The notes: generated by a model not told the origin, from the sequence alone. 64,000 nt of DNA from Tetrahymena thermophila SB210 (GCF_000189635.1 NW_002476571.1:124001-188000); one strand, 5' to 3'. Shown: positions 11,683-24,710, counted from the first letter of the stretch. Numbers and translations: made by a program.

Positions 11683-13587
11683 ATGAACAAATTTCAGAAT
11701 GTGCCACCACCGAAGCGCAGAGGATAAACACAAATCAAAAAATCTAATGACGAAACTATAAGATCAAAACAATAAAAATCCTTTACTAATATAAATTAAG
11801 CTGGCGTATCTCAGTTAGATGGAAATAATAAAAATCTAAAATTGAATATTGCTGTAGCAGATAATACTACAAGTGCAACAATAAAAACAGTTCACATGTA
11901 ATGCTTTTTGGATATCTAGTAAACTGATTAAAAAATAAATCAAAAGACTGAATAAATGTGTTAGCAATAAATCAATACAACATAACTTGATTCAGCTGAT
12001 TAAAATAATATCAGTTAGGTTTATGACTAAAGTGTTGGTTTAGTCTTTGTATTGACCTTTTTAGCTTGGATTGGATTAGGAATATTCTCATTCCTATCTA
12101 CAGATTCGTTTGAAAAAATAGAATAAATTAATGATTTAAAGAAGGACTCTATTTCATCAGGCTTGTACTGTGTATTTCTATCAGCAATTATTGTCTTTGT
12201 TTTAGGCGCCATAATTTAATATCTTCTGTTTAAAAACTCTTACAGGACCCTCCTTTTTTGCATAATTTTTTCTGTTTTGATTATCATAGGGCTAGCTATT
12301 TTTGCATTCTATAAAGGCTATACAGCAGTAGGTGTTCTTGCAATAATATTTTTTGTTTTTATAAGCCTTTTGTCACTCAGTGTGGCAGAAAATCTAAACT
12401 CATCTGCGAAAATAAGCGAATTATGCTTTTTATTTAAAATAATTGAAAAAAAATATATAGTTTTGCTCACTCTATTTAGCTTGTTAATCTTGATTGAAAT
12501 GATTTATTCAGTATTTTGTTTTATAAATATCCTTTTTAGTCTGTCTAACAGTGTAGATCACTAAGGAGCCTACATTTTTTTTGCTATTATTTTCACTTAT
12601 ATTTCTAGTTGGGTCATTGATACTACCACCAGTATTTACGATTTCACCATTTCAAGAAAATGTTCTTAATGGTATTAATAATAATCAATGCCAAATGTTT
12701 AATCTGATTACCAATAAAAGATGGTATCATCTCCATCTCCGCTATAAACAGAAATTAATAATAATGATAAAAACCAAAATTAATAAAACACAATTTCCAC
12801 TTTTAAAAAAGCGACAGAAATACAAGCATGCCAATAAGAAAACATTACTACCAAATAAAATGATTTCATAGATTTAGAAAAAAATGAATCGTCAAGAAAG
12901 ATGATTTAAAATAGCCAATAAAAATCTCCACACAATCAAATTAAAATGTAGCAAGATTCAGAAACTATTTAAGAAATGCTGAAAGTAGCTTTTTCAAAAA
13001 TTGGATCTATCTGCTATGGAAACTTAATAAATCAGCTATTTAATTTAGCATACTTCATAGTTTACTTGATATTAGTTTGCACAACAGTGATATTCTTCAT
13101 AACACCATACATATAAAATATTAGAAAGTATACAATCTAGGTAAAAATCCAACTTTGCTTAGTTAGACTCGCATATGATGCCAAAGATTATTGTTAAAGC
13201 TTAAATTTCACGAATAAAATTGTATAAGTATAGAGTTATATTTTTTTTTATGCCTTATGGGGAATAAATGAGATTACTAATATTAATTAATTATTTTGCT
13301 TTACATCAGGCTTTGCTGTCGGAGTGGCTATTATATCTGAATTAAATTACTCTAAATGGTATTTCACATTCTTATTTATCATAATTATATTTGCTGTCAC
13401 TTTACAAGCTTCCAAATTCATAATTGCTAACTTTTAAATGATCGTATACTCATTAGCCTCCTATTAAGAAATTGAGAGAAGTTAAAAGCCAAAAGTATTC
13501 TCAAAAAACTACCAAACAATTTATAATGTACTCCTTCAAGCTTTCAAACTCCAAAAAGAAAAACTAAAAATATAAGATCTCTATTGA
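11683..13587 (+). CDS. Polytopic membrane protein, choline-transporter-like, copy 2
   Basis: Single exon of 635 codons (634 aa), ATG 11683 to TGA 13585-13587. It has the same plan as the gene at 9043-11055: a Q/N-rich N-terminal tail of about 120 residues, then spans beginning with VGLVFVLTFLAWIGLGIFSF. A span block ends in a motif of the form SIYDFTISRK, which aligns with SFYTFVISRQ in copy 1. A Q/N/S-rich loop of about 120 residues follows. The C-terminal span block opens with YDAKDYCQSLNF, matching HDDVGYCDSLKL of copy 1. Sequence identity is visibly low outside these motifs, so the duplication is old. SLC44-type choline transport is a hypothesis only. Confidence 0.75.
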
Positions 13588-16187
13588 AATACTATATAAT
13601 TTAATTACTTACAAATTAATTAATTACCTTACCCCATTACAAATTTAAATATTTTTTATTTCATAAATATCCTTCCTTGTATATTTTTTACCTCTTTCTT
13701 CAATATTAAATCATATTTTTTATATACTTAACTTATGTAAATTGTACATTTTTTTTCTTTTATTTATCTGATTGTGTTTATAACTTTTTTACCATACTTA
13801 AGTCCTTGGTTCATTCATGCATTTGCATTCTTTAACCTGTCAATTCTTGATTGATTTGATTAGGTTGTATATTTCAATATATTTTTTGGTAAGTTCTCTT
13901 TATTTCTATTAAAAATAATTAATTTCATTAAGAATAAACTTTGATATTGAGATCCTTACCATTGGTGAATAAAATTAAATGATCTTTAATCAATTAAGTT
14001 TATATTATTTCACTAAATTATAATTATTTTGATAAGCTATAAATATTAGTTAATAGATTTTTTTGAATCTTTAAAATTATTTAAATAACTCTTTTGCCAA
14101 CAAAAGTTTTTTGCTTTCTAATCTTAAAAATTAATTTGAAAAAAAGCAGATTTAGATTCAATAAAATTTATAATACTACCATTTCAATTAAAAAATAAAT
14201 ATATTAATAATAAAAACGCTCTTAAATTTGTCATAAACATTTTTCTGCTAATAATTAATTTCATTTAATATTCTTAGATAAGGTGTCTATTATTATTATA
14301 ATTATTATTATTATTATTATTGAATGAATTAAAAGTAAAGTAATTTATTTATTTATTTATTATAAAAATCCTATTAAATCTTAAAAAATATTAAATTTAA
14401 AAGCTACACATTTTTTATTACATAATGTTAATATTAAAAAATATACATATAAATATCATACAAACAAAAAATGATATAAGCACAATATTTATGAATTAAA
14501 TATCCATTTTTTTATCATTCATTTGAGCATTTATTTTATTTATTTACAAAAAAAATTAATTTTATTGTTAAACCTAATAAAATTTCTTCTATTTTTTATT
14601 TGAGTAAAGATAATAAATGAAATCTCTTGGATTGTTATTTATAATGTGAGTAAATTTCCTCAAAAATAATATTTCCTAATCAAAGATTTGATAAGCAGTA
14701 ATCCTTTTTATTTAAATATCTTTGATTTAATTATTATCTATCATATAAACTTCTATCCACAGATAGATTCAATTAAATGTAAAAAAAAATTATATAAAGT
14801 ATGTTGCATCTATGAAAATATATTAAGTTAATGTAATGATTTTATAAAAATATTAAAATATTTCCTAAATTAGCAAATTATTTTTTAATACCTTTTATTC
14901 TACAAACTTAAAAAAGTAAGTAAATTAAACCAAGGAGATTTACTATTCTATGAAAATTGTATTACAATTACTCCAAATAAATAATTTTTGTATCTATTTG
15001 GATAAATTAAAATATTTAAAATAGAATGTTCTCACATAAATATCTGTTTAGATAAATTATTAATATATAAAACACAGGCAAGTTTTATTTTTACTTTAAT
15101 ATATTTACATATTTAAATTTATTAAAGAAACCTCAATAATCAAAAATTAACATAAAAATATCTAATTAATATGCGAAGAAATAAACATCATTTTTATAAA
15201 TATTATTTTCTACTCAAATTATTTATATATATCCTTTAATAGTTTAATTTCACTATAAAATTAACAAATATCAATTAATTTATCCTAATAAATAACTAAA
15301 ATAAAATGTTAATAGTGTTATTAATTAAATCATGATAATCAATTACTAATCTTATAAAATTTAAAATAAACACAAAAATAATAAAAATATTTTTTAAATA
15401 ACAAGATTATCAATAACTTAATTAAAAGTATATGTGTTAAGAATTTTAAAACCTAGAGCTTAATAGAATAATCTAATTTACTATATCTGAACAGAAATAA
15501 AATGAATATGAATTATTCATTATTTATTAGTTGTTATTTAAAGTTCAAAATAAATTCACAATATTTAAATAAGAAAATAAAATTTATATTACTGCTTAAT
15601 TTAAAAGATAAATAAAAATTTTATTTATTTTATTCAACAAGAAAATTGTGATTTATTTTTTTATATTTAGTCTCTAAAATGGTTGAAATTATATATATTT
15701 TTTTATATTTAATAAAAATTATGGTTTAAATTTCGATAGGTTTTTTATTTTTAAATTTGAAAAAGATCGTTTGTTTGTTTGTTACAAATCATTTCAAAGT
15801 AATCAGTTTATTTTTTAGTGAAATTAAAATATTGATTTTATTTATTTTTAAGGATAGAATTAAATTGTGGCTTACTTTAAATAATTTAAAAATTTTAAAT
15901 CAAATTTTTATGCCTTCTTCTTCTATGTTAAAATAGAGTTTTAATAGAAAAGATAAAAAATATTGTGTGTATAATTACTAGACTTGTAAACTAATTGTAT
16001 AAATAAGTAAATTGTTAATTATTGATTGAGCTCAGCTCCTAGAATAGACTAGACAAGCATCATTCAAGGAAAGTTGCTTTTAACTTGCTCAAAAATTGGT
16101 TGTTGATTTATCTTTGTTTGTATTTGGTATTATTAATTAATTAATTATTTATTTATTTAATTTATTAAAAAAATTGTATAAGTTAAG
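13588..16187. other. A+T-rich intergenic with an ATT microsatellite
   Basis: 2.6 kb with no coding composition. An (ATT)n tract lies at about 14288-14321. The last 170 bp (about 16020-16110) are noticeably less A+T-rich and probably form the 5' leader of the gene starting at 16188. Confidence 0.5.
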
Positions 16188-17222
16188 ATGATGAAAATGT
16201 ATTATGAAAATATATCTGTAGAGTAAAGCTAAGCTTTAGCAGAGAACGGAGAAATTCAGCCATTTTATTCAATAAATGTTTCTTTAGCCATGACAGTCAA
16301 TTAAATTACTGAAACATTTTTGAAAGTAGCCAAAGAGAAGTAAAAATTTAACTTCTCGCACATTTCATGATTGAATGAAAAGTGTTTAATTTTTGCTAAT
16401 TTGATTAGAAATAGTTTAAAATGCGCTATTTAATGTATCGATATTTTTAATAGGAACTACATAACTGTTGAGAATGATAAAGGATAAGTATTAGTTATAA
16501 AAAGGAATAATGTTAAGTTTAAAGATCTCTTATTGTAGTGCTTATTCCCTTAGACTTTAGACAAAAGCATATCTGCCATCAAGCTATAAATAATTACAAA
16601 TAAACTCCAGTGCAAGCGCAAAATATCCATCAAAGGTCTTAGAGGAGTAAAATAAAATATTATTCAGAATATAAAATAGGAAACAGTCTACAAAATATAA
16701 AATTTAGTCAATTTCTTTTAAATAAAATAGAACGTCGATGAAAACTAAAAATTTTTAGTAGATTTTGAAAATATGCTTAAATTACAAAGAAAGGGTTCTT
16801 TCGATTAGGATGAACAGGAATTAAATTAAGGCGATAAAACATTCAATTAGTCAAAGCAAAGTGAGGAAGATGAGATTTAAAACCAGTAAGTAAATTTAGA
16901 AAGAAAGAATTTAAAAAATAAAAATATTTTATGCAAAAAAGAGACGAAGATAATGAAGCAAGCAGCAACCCCTTCACTCTTGAATCTACTGCAAATTATA
17001 TGTTTTAGAAAATACTGTGTGCACAAGCATACGGAGTTGGTAAAAAAGTAAGCGAATTCATTAAGGATTTCTAAAACAACTACAGAAATGTAGAAGAATC
17101 CGCGTAACTCCTTCCAAAGCCTGTAAAGAATATTATCTTGAAATTAATTTTAAAAAGCTATTTGTTTTTATTGATAAGAGATAATCTTCTATTTTTAGCT
17201 ATAAAAACTACTTGCTGGATGA
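16188..17222 (+). CDS. Unrecognised 262-aa protein, four exons
   Basis: Proposed exons are 16188-16339, 16454-16885, 16942-17122 and 17199-17222; phases match and the sum is 263 codons. Introns 1 and 3 have good borders (GTAAAA...AATAG and GTAAAG...TTTTTAG). Intron 2 has a perfect GTAAGT donor but an AAG acceptor after an A-run, so an alternative is two separate genes, the second starting at the ATG at 16931. The protein is soluble. It has a charged, Gln/Glu-rich middle (around residues 165-195) and a C-terminal block containing SNPFTLESTANYMFQKIL and GVGKKVSEFIKDF. No signal peptide, membrane span or known catalytic motif was seen, and no family was recognised. Confidence 0.6.
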
Positions 17223-17415
17223 AAAATTACATGTTAATTATTAGCTGAAATAGTAAATTTAAGACTCTTAACATATAAAAATTTTAATACATAAATGAAT
17301 TGAAATTTAATTATTATAAAAAAGTATCAATTCAAATTTACTTAAAATTATTTTCATTTTTAAAAAATTATGAATTAGCTTTAAATTTTTTTTTGCAAAA
17401 TAAATAAATTAATAG

Positions 17416-18336
17416 ATGGAAGGAATTATAGCTTTAGTAAATGAGATTGTTGATAATTTATTTAGTGATTACAATTATGGAAAAAGTGAAACTAAGTCTG
17501 TCATGCCTTATTGCAAAATTTCAGTTGAAAAATATGTTTTTGGTAAATTGAGTCAAAACCTTTAGAGCATGTATAAATTTAAATATAATAATCTTGATCT
17601 AGCATTTGAAAAGAAATAAAAAGAAATTTAAGAAAAAATGACCATTATTTAAATCTTTAAATTCTTGGAATCAAAGCCTAGATATTGGCTTATTTAAAAT
17701 GAAGAAACATTTGATGAAGAGTTCAAAAATAATAAAGAAATTCGTCCTTACAATGATGCAATTAGAGAGCTAGAAAAAATTTAATATGTTTCTTCTCCTA
17801 GAGAAAAACTCAAATGCACAATGATGATGCGTTCAATGATGAGAGCCGGTGTCATAGATTTCCATAAAGGCAGAGAAGAACTAGCAAGTATGGATGACGA
17901 ATTACCTATCCTCATTTATATCATTCTGATGTGTAACATAAATAATCTCTTTACAGAACTTTAAATCGTTGAGGATTTTATCAATTTAGATCCTTCTATT
18001 GAGGCAGAGTAAAGATTCCTGCTCAACATTAGAGTAAGCAGTTTAATATTTTATTTCTAATTTATTTTTTTATAATCACTTTCTATAAATGATCCTATTA
18101 AAAATAACCTTTTAAATTAGCTTAAAAATAAGCAATTTTGATTTATGTTAATTTCTTAACTTTTTAAAGAATTTTACAGGATATTTTAGAAAAAATGTAT
18201 TTATAATTATATTAAAAGTAAAACAAATATTTATTTTTTTAATTAGAATTACTCAATTAATAAATTAATTAATTATGATATTTTATTAAAATAGATGGCT
18301 GGAAAATATATTAGCGATGAATGGGTAATTCAATGA
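17416..18336 (+). CDS. VPS9-domain protein (putative Rab5-family GEF)
   Basis: Two exons, 17416-18033 and 18295-18336 (219 aa), are joined in phase 0 across a 261-nt intron (GTAAGC donor, ATAG acceptor). The C-terminal half is a VPS9 domain, which catalyses nucleotide exchange on Rab5-type GTPases in endocytic traffic. PREKLKCTMMMRSMM precedes MDDELPILIYIIL (Asp160-Asp161, Pro164, Tyr168), the family's most conserved stretch including the Asp and Tyr that contact the GTPase. After it come NNLFTELQIVEDF and the EAEQRFLLNIR end. The N-terminal 90 residues are helical and charged and would form the helical bundle. The protein is short for the family: no other domain is present. The start is the only Met before the domain with matching frame. 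Confidence 0.85.
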
Positions 18337-18823
18337 GTTAACCCTTTAATAATAAAATGATTTATTTTCAGAATTAACATAAATTAGCAAATTAAAAAAA
18401 ATCAAAGATTTAATTATAGAGACATTTAATAAAGTAAATATATAACCAATAACTCAATTAAAAAGTTAATGACTGAGTGAGTGAGTGATTGAATTAATTA
18501 TTCAATAAAATTTTCTAATCACATACATACATAAATAAATAAATATAAATTGTAAATTTATTTTTGTAAAAATAAATATTTTAGTATAACCTAAAAACCT
18601 TACTTTATTATATGTATTTAGCCTACTTTTCTTTTTTTGTGTTTCCATAGTAATAATTTTTATATAAATAAAGCATTCATTAGATATTCCTATATTTAAT
18701 TATTTATTAATGCTTAATTAAATTGAAGTAATATATAAACAAAGTATTAAAAATAAGTAATTTTATTAAAATATTTAGATATAAATAGATAAATACATAG
18801 ATTCATTTTAAAATTACCTCATA
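18337..18823. other. A+T-rich spacer
   Basis: 487 bp with short TGAG/AATA tracts and nothing coding. Confidence 0.5.
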
Positions 18824-19279
18824 ATGGCATCTGTTTAGAAGGAAAGAGACAGATTATTAGCATTTTATTCCCAAAAATAAAATTAAGCATCAATCTAAAA
18901 TGAGATTACAATAAATTTAGTATAATAATAGGCTCCAAAAAGACATAAAACAATGGAAATTAGTGATATAAATGCAGGAGAAAAAAGTAATGAACATATA
19001 GAAGATTAGAAAAGTTCCGAAACCATTTCAACAGCAACTAATTTTGAATATTAAAATAATAATTAGATGCATAATTATGATAATAGCTTCAATATAGATA
19101 GGCCAGTTTAATAATAGCCCAGCTATGCCTATTAGCAAAATTATAATTGGCAACAATTAGAATAAGTTTAAAATATAAATGATATAATTCGATTATTTCC
19201 ATCAGTTGTATAACACATAATTAATTAAGAGTAAAGAATACAGTATTTGGAAAATAAGAATAATTACATGGCTAACTGA
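18824..19279 (+). CDS. Small Q/N-rich protein, 151 aa
   Basis: Single exon of 152 codons, ATG 18824 to TGA 19277-19279. The N-terminus (MASVQKERDRLLAFYSQKQ) looks helical. A charged middle follows, then a stretch rich in Gln, Asn and Tyr (about residues 70-115), and an end containing DIIRLFPSVVQHIINQEQRI. No membrane span, signal peptide or known domain is visible. Composition, the clean frame and the stop support a real gene; function is unknown. The Q/N/Y-rich part could be a low-complexity interaction region. Confidence 0.6.
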
Positions 19280-20039
19280 ATAATGATTTCAAAGCATAAA
19301 ACAAAATTTTTAAATAAAAAACAGCATTTATTTAATCACCAAGCAAATTATGTTTAGTTATTTAATAAATACTTACATCTCTATTGTTAATATAATTTTA
19401 AAAATGAAAACTATATTAATAAATATTAGATTTTAAGCAGAATTCAAAATATTAATTTATAAATTAAAATAATAATTACATATTCAAATTTTAATTTCAT
19501 TTTCATATTTTATTATTTGTTTAATGAATGATTGTTTTTATGAAAATAGTATTTCATGATAGTAATACATTTTTATGCTAAAACTTTAAAATTTTTGTTT
19601 TTAATTTCTACATAAATAACTAAGTAAAATTTTCTATATTTATTGTAAAGAGATTATTCCCATTAAATATTTACCAAATTTGAAAATAAAATAGATTAAA
19701 AAATTATTGATTTTGTTGATGAAAATAGAAATATTACTTACTGATTTTAAAGTTTGTAGAAATAAAGAAAAAACCTAATATAAATAGCTTATGAAAGAGC
19801 AGTATGTACCACGGTTTCTGAATTATGAGGGATTAAAGACCAGAGATTTAATAAATTTAATGAATATTAATTCTATAAAAAATAATTTTTTTACTAAAGT
19901 ATTAATTTTAAATTTGTACCCAAAAGAAAATGTGTATTTTTATTACAAAAATAAATTTAAATATAAATAAAAAATATTTATAGCTTATTCACTTTAATTT
20001 ATGTTTTTAAATATGTTTAAATTATCATATTTAATATAA
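19280..20039. other. Spacer with a possible relic of an LRR-gene last exon
   Basis: 760 bp. On the minus strand near 19625-19672 a short stretch resembles the start of the final exon of the LRR gene at 20040-24218; about 19 bp are nearly identical to 20129-20148, including the codons for NIQWEQ. The rest is A+T-rich and uninformative. Confidence 0.35.
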
Positions 20040-23000
20040 TCAATATTCACTTTATTCTTAGCAAAAAGAAATAGATTGATAAACCAATCTTTTAATTTTT
20101 TGGAGACTTTTCACAAAAATTCTAGCTTATTCCCATTGAATATTTCTATCACTATTTTTGAAATAAGTTATAAAACATTTTAAGAATAAAAATTAATAAA
20201 TAAATTTATAAAACAAAATCTAAAATGAATTATTTTGTATAAATAATGTTAATTTCAAATATTTAATCAAAAGATAATAATTATAATAACAAATAATTTA
20301 ATTACTTAAAATCAATTGTTAATGATTAGAGGCTCTTGAAACCAATCAAAGATGATCCAAAATATAAAATGCCCTCTCCGAAATTAGAATCTCTATAAAA
20401 TAATTAGAAACATTGAAAGTTGTCAACTTGGAATAAAATACTAAAGCATGTAAATTTAATAAAAAGTATAAAAGGTAAGATAGTAGAGTAATTTAGACTG
20501 GCTATACACTTTTTTTACACTAAATTACTTTGCAAACAATTTACACCTAATGTAGTTAATTGTTTTTATTTTTTTTAGAATTATCAATTAAATATAGAAA
20601 TAAATATTAAATAATATTACTAAAAATTGAGAGTTAAATTTTAGAGCTTACAACAATTTGCTAAAGCTAAGCCTAAATTTGATATTTCTTTTGTACCAAT
20701 ATGACTATATTATGTTGTTATTTGTTAGTTTAAATTTTAAATATAAAATAATTTTGAAAATAAAAAACCAATCAGGTAGGTAATTATTATGTAAAATATA
20801 TTTTTGAATATATTATATACCATAATTAATTACACATTACAGAAGAAAATTTTAAAAATAAATAAATCAAACATCTTCATAAAAAATAAGAAGATATTTT
20901 TTTAATTTATTTTAATAAATTTAAGAAAGAATAAATATGGTGTATAAAAAATTTTAAAATAATGATAAATTATTTTCATACCTCAATCCAAGTTCTAAAC
21001 TTGAAAGATTCTTGAAATTTGATAAATCAGAACCTAAACTATTTATTCCTGCTAAACTAATATCACAATTCCTTATAAAGTTTAATTGATAAGTTAATAA
21101 AATAAAATTGCATTTAATTGTTTTTTCTTAATGAGCTAAATTAAATTAACTTTTTTTAATAAAGTATTATTTACATGAGACACAGTTTTAAATTTTTTAT
21201 ATTTAAGCAATTCACTAATTAAGACCCTAATGCTGATATTCCTTCTACTCCAATTTTATTATTGCTTGCATATTTTTAAAATATAAAATCAATTTTTTAT
21301 AATTTTTTATGAATAACTCAAAAACATTTAATTTAAAATTGTAAGATTGATTATGGCTAAAAATTTATTAATTATTTAAATGTAATTATTTCTTACTAAA
21401 AATCAATCTCTAAACTTGATATCTTTGCGCAATTTTTTAAAGCAGAGCTTAATCCATAAACACCCTTCGCGGAAATTTCATTTTAGCTTTTGTTTTATAA
21501 TTACAATTTAAAGTTTAAAGTTGAAAAAAAATAATATTTAGACAAAAATGTTAATTAAAATATCAAAAAAATTATTGTTTATTTAATAGTATCGTTTTAA
21601 GTTAATAAATAATTATATACTTCAAGATAAATAACTATTTTACCCCAAATAAAGAACTAATGTTGAAAGAACAGCAAATTTTGTTAAAGCTTAACCTACA
21701 TCTGATACTCCTTGTGATCCAATCGTATTAGCCCTTTAATATTTTGTTCAAAAATATTTATATATATTATTGGCTTGAAAATTAAAATTTTAGATGATAT
21801 TAAAAGCATAAAAATTATTTATTTTTTAAAAATTAAATATTACAAATAATCAATTATATGTTTATTACCCCAATTATAAATTTAAAATTGAAAGAATCTT
21901 GCAATTAGATAAAGCAGAGACTAATCCAGGAGCACCTTTATCAGTAATTTTATTGTGTCTTAAATGTAAAAAGATTTAATTTTAGAGTGTATTAATATAA
22001 TATTAGTTTTATAGATTAATTTATATATCTATTTTACACAAAAATGAATGAGCTTAACTGATAAAATAAACAATAAAGCAAAATTATTTTCTTATTTTAT
22101 ATAAATTAATTAATAAAATTTAAAAATAATTAATTTTTAAATAAATAAATAAACAAATTTACGAAAGCCCAAGAGTTAATTTTGAAAGATTAGTGCATTA
22201 ACCTAAAATGGAACATAAAGCTACTACCTATTTATCATCAATTTTGTTGGATCTATTATTTAATAAATACATTATGTTTAGTTTAAATTTGTAAATAGGG
22301 AAATTAAACAACATAGAGTCAAACAAATTAATAAAATTAAATTCTAAATCAAGATATTTCTTCTTAATTTCATTCAATTTTATTTATTAATTTTAATGAA
22401 GTTCATTTACCCTAGATCGAGATCTAAAACTGAAAGATTCGTGCATTTTACTAAAGTTGAGCATACATTTTATTAATATTATTCTCCAATATTGTTAAGG
22501 CTATAGTTTTTAAATAATAATTATAAAGTTTATTCAAACAAAATGTTTTATATTTAAAATTGTCTGTATAATATTTTTTTAATTATGTTAAAGGTTTAAG
22601 TTAACAATATTTGATAATCATAATTAATATATAAAATTTTTTATACATCAGATCCAGTTTTATAGTCTAGATATTAGAACAACTTGACAAAGCAGAGCAT
22701 AATATTTATGCACCCTTTTGTCCAATAGTATTCGACCTATTAAAAAATAACGTGTATAAATTATTGAGTAAAAAAACATAAATATAAAAACGAAATCCTT
22801 AAACAAAAAAATTTATTAAGAATGATTTTTAATATTTAAAATCAGTATTTATTAATATATAAGCAGTGGTAATTCTTACGAGAAATCTATTTAAATATTA
22901 GATAGATTAGTAAATTTGATTAAAGATGATGCTAAGGCTGATGCTCCCTATGCTTCAATTTTATTTCCACTTTTTAAATACAATTAAAATTTTAAACAAT

Positions 23001-24218
23001 TAAACTTTCTAATTAAAATAAAATAAAAGGTAGAAATTTGAATAATAAACTGCATTTTCTATTTATTCAAATTTCGATTTATTATGCTAAAAGTTTTTTA
23101 TTAATCATGATATTATTTTATTAAAAATAGTTTATTTTGATAATATTGAATTTAAATGTTTGAGAGAATGCAGTAAATTTAAAAAATCTTTGTTTTTTAA
23201 TCATAAATAAATAAGATGTCCATTTATAAATTTTTTTTACTTAAGCATTAGTTTTAGATTTGATATTTTTGCACATTTAGCAATACCACTGCATAAAAGC
23301 GATATTCCCTCATTACTTATATAGCAATACCTTGTATTGTTATTTTTGAAAAAAAGAAATTAATATAATAATTTTAATTATTTTATAAAAAAAATATAAG
23401 CATTTTATAAAGTATTTTATTTTATTTGCTTAAAGATAATATATTATATATCATTTTTTATCTTTAAAATATTTGACTAAAATCACCATAAAAATTTCTA
23501 AGCTGAAATATTTAACAAAAAATGAATAAACATGTTGAATATACGTAACGTTCAAAGTTAAATTTGAGAGATTACTACAACTTCCAAGAGCTAATCCTAA
23601 ACTAGATGCCCCCTAAGCTCCTATTGTAGTACTTCTGTTTAAATAAAAAAACAGTCAGATTAAATTAAAAAATAAATATAATTAAGAAACAAGATAAAAA
23701 CAAAACCTTTCCAAAAGTTTAAGTAAAAATTAAATATAATTTCTTATTTGAAATTAATATTTTCATTATTTTTTGAATTTATAAGATTAAACAATTTAAG
23801 CAAGCTAATTTTTTTTTTACGAAAGCTGCAACTATAACGTTATGAGCTTAGTACACTTTGATAATGCAGAAAAAAGAGGCTAAAGACCTTATCCTTTTAT
23901 TTGTTTATTCGTTCTAAAATAAAAAAAATTAATAATTGAACTATTTGAAATTAATAATAAAATATATATTTATTTAAAAAAAATCATGTGTAATTATGAA
24001 AAATAAAATAAAAACTATATTATATCATATCATATAAAATAAATAAGATAATAATATTTTAATTTATTACAAAAAAAATTTTAGATCAAGTTCAGTATGA
24101 GATGATAACTGAGAGCTTATAAACTATTTTTTAAAAATAAATATTATTAATATATGCTAAGTTAAAAAAATAATTTACTTACTTCTTATAATATGTTATA
24201 GAATTATTTCTATTGCAT
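20040..24218 (-). CDS. LRR (RNI-type) protein with one repeat per exon, 17 exons
   Basis: Exons (5' to 3'): 24218-24183, 24123-24071, 23913-23821, 23634-23545, 23330-23241, 22969-22880, 22736-22647, 22500-22411, 22252-22163, 21958-21869, 21733-21644, 21486-21397, 21264-21175, 21071-20982, 20704-20621, 20392-20306 and 20151-20040. They sum to 485 codons (484 aa). From exon 3 to exon 16 each exon is one repeat of 28-31 residues, flanked by phase-2 introns; eleven are exactly 90 nt. The repeat pattern is N-x-I-x-x-x-G-x-x-x-L-x-x-x-L-x-x-C-x-x-L-x-x-L, as in ribonuclease-inhibitor-like LRRs, which form curved binding surfaces. Exons 1-2 give a short N-terminal cap and exon 17 a basic C-terminal tail (NIQWEQARIFVKSLQK). 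There is no signal peptide or membrane span, so it is probably intracellular. Seven acceptors are AAG. The partner is unknown. Confidence 0.88.
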
Positions 24219-24710
24219 TACTTTTTTTAAGAGAAGATTTATAAAAAATATTTAATCTAAAAATTAATTTAATAATAATAAGATTACTTTTAATCTTTTA
24301 TTCATATGGGATCTTAAAAAATTACTCCCCTTTACTTGGGTTATTTGCTGGGTCTGTATGTGGTTTAATAAAAAATTTATAGTGGGGTATAAATATAGAA
24401 ATATCCTAATAAAGTATAATTTATCAAACTTTATTATTAACAAATGAATTTTTATTTGTTATCTCTTCATTATAAATTTAATTATTTTTTCTATTATTTT
24501 TGATAGAAAGCATTTATTTCTATTTTATAAAAAAACTATTTCTACAAATGAAATAATTAGAATTGATTTTTCATAATTTGATTTTAATAACTTAAAAGTG
24601 TAAAATACAAAAATATTTAGATAGATAATTTAGATAAGAAGATGATATTTAATAATAATTATAATATAAAAATTAATTAATTCTATTATTTTAAGATTTT
24701 ATTTGTTTTT
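24219..24710. other. Spacer with a small less A+T-rich island
   Basis: 492 bp. Positions 24308-24387 stand out with runs of C and G (a TTACTCCCC stretch and two GGGT-containing segments) in otherwise A/T-only DNA. No RNA gene signature or reading frame explains it. The remainder is A+T-rich 3' flank of the coiled-coil gene. Confidence 0.4.

Noticed and set aside
20040..24218. Reading the LRR region as a decayed pseudogene of scattered fragments
   Set aside because: All 17 exons keep phase, start and stop, the repeat positions are conserved, and spacing is regular; decay would have broken several frames.
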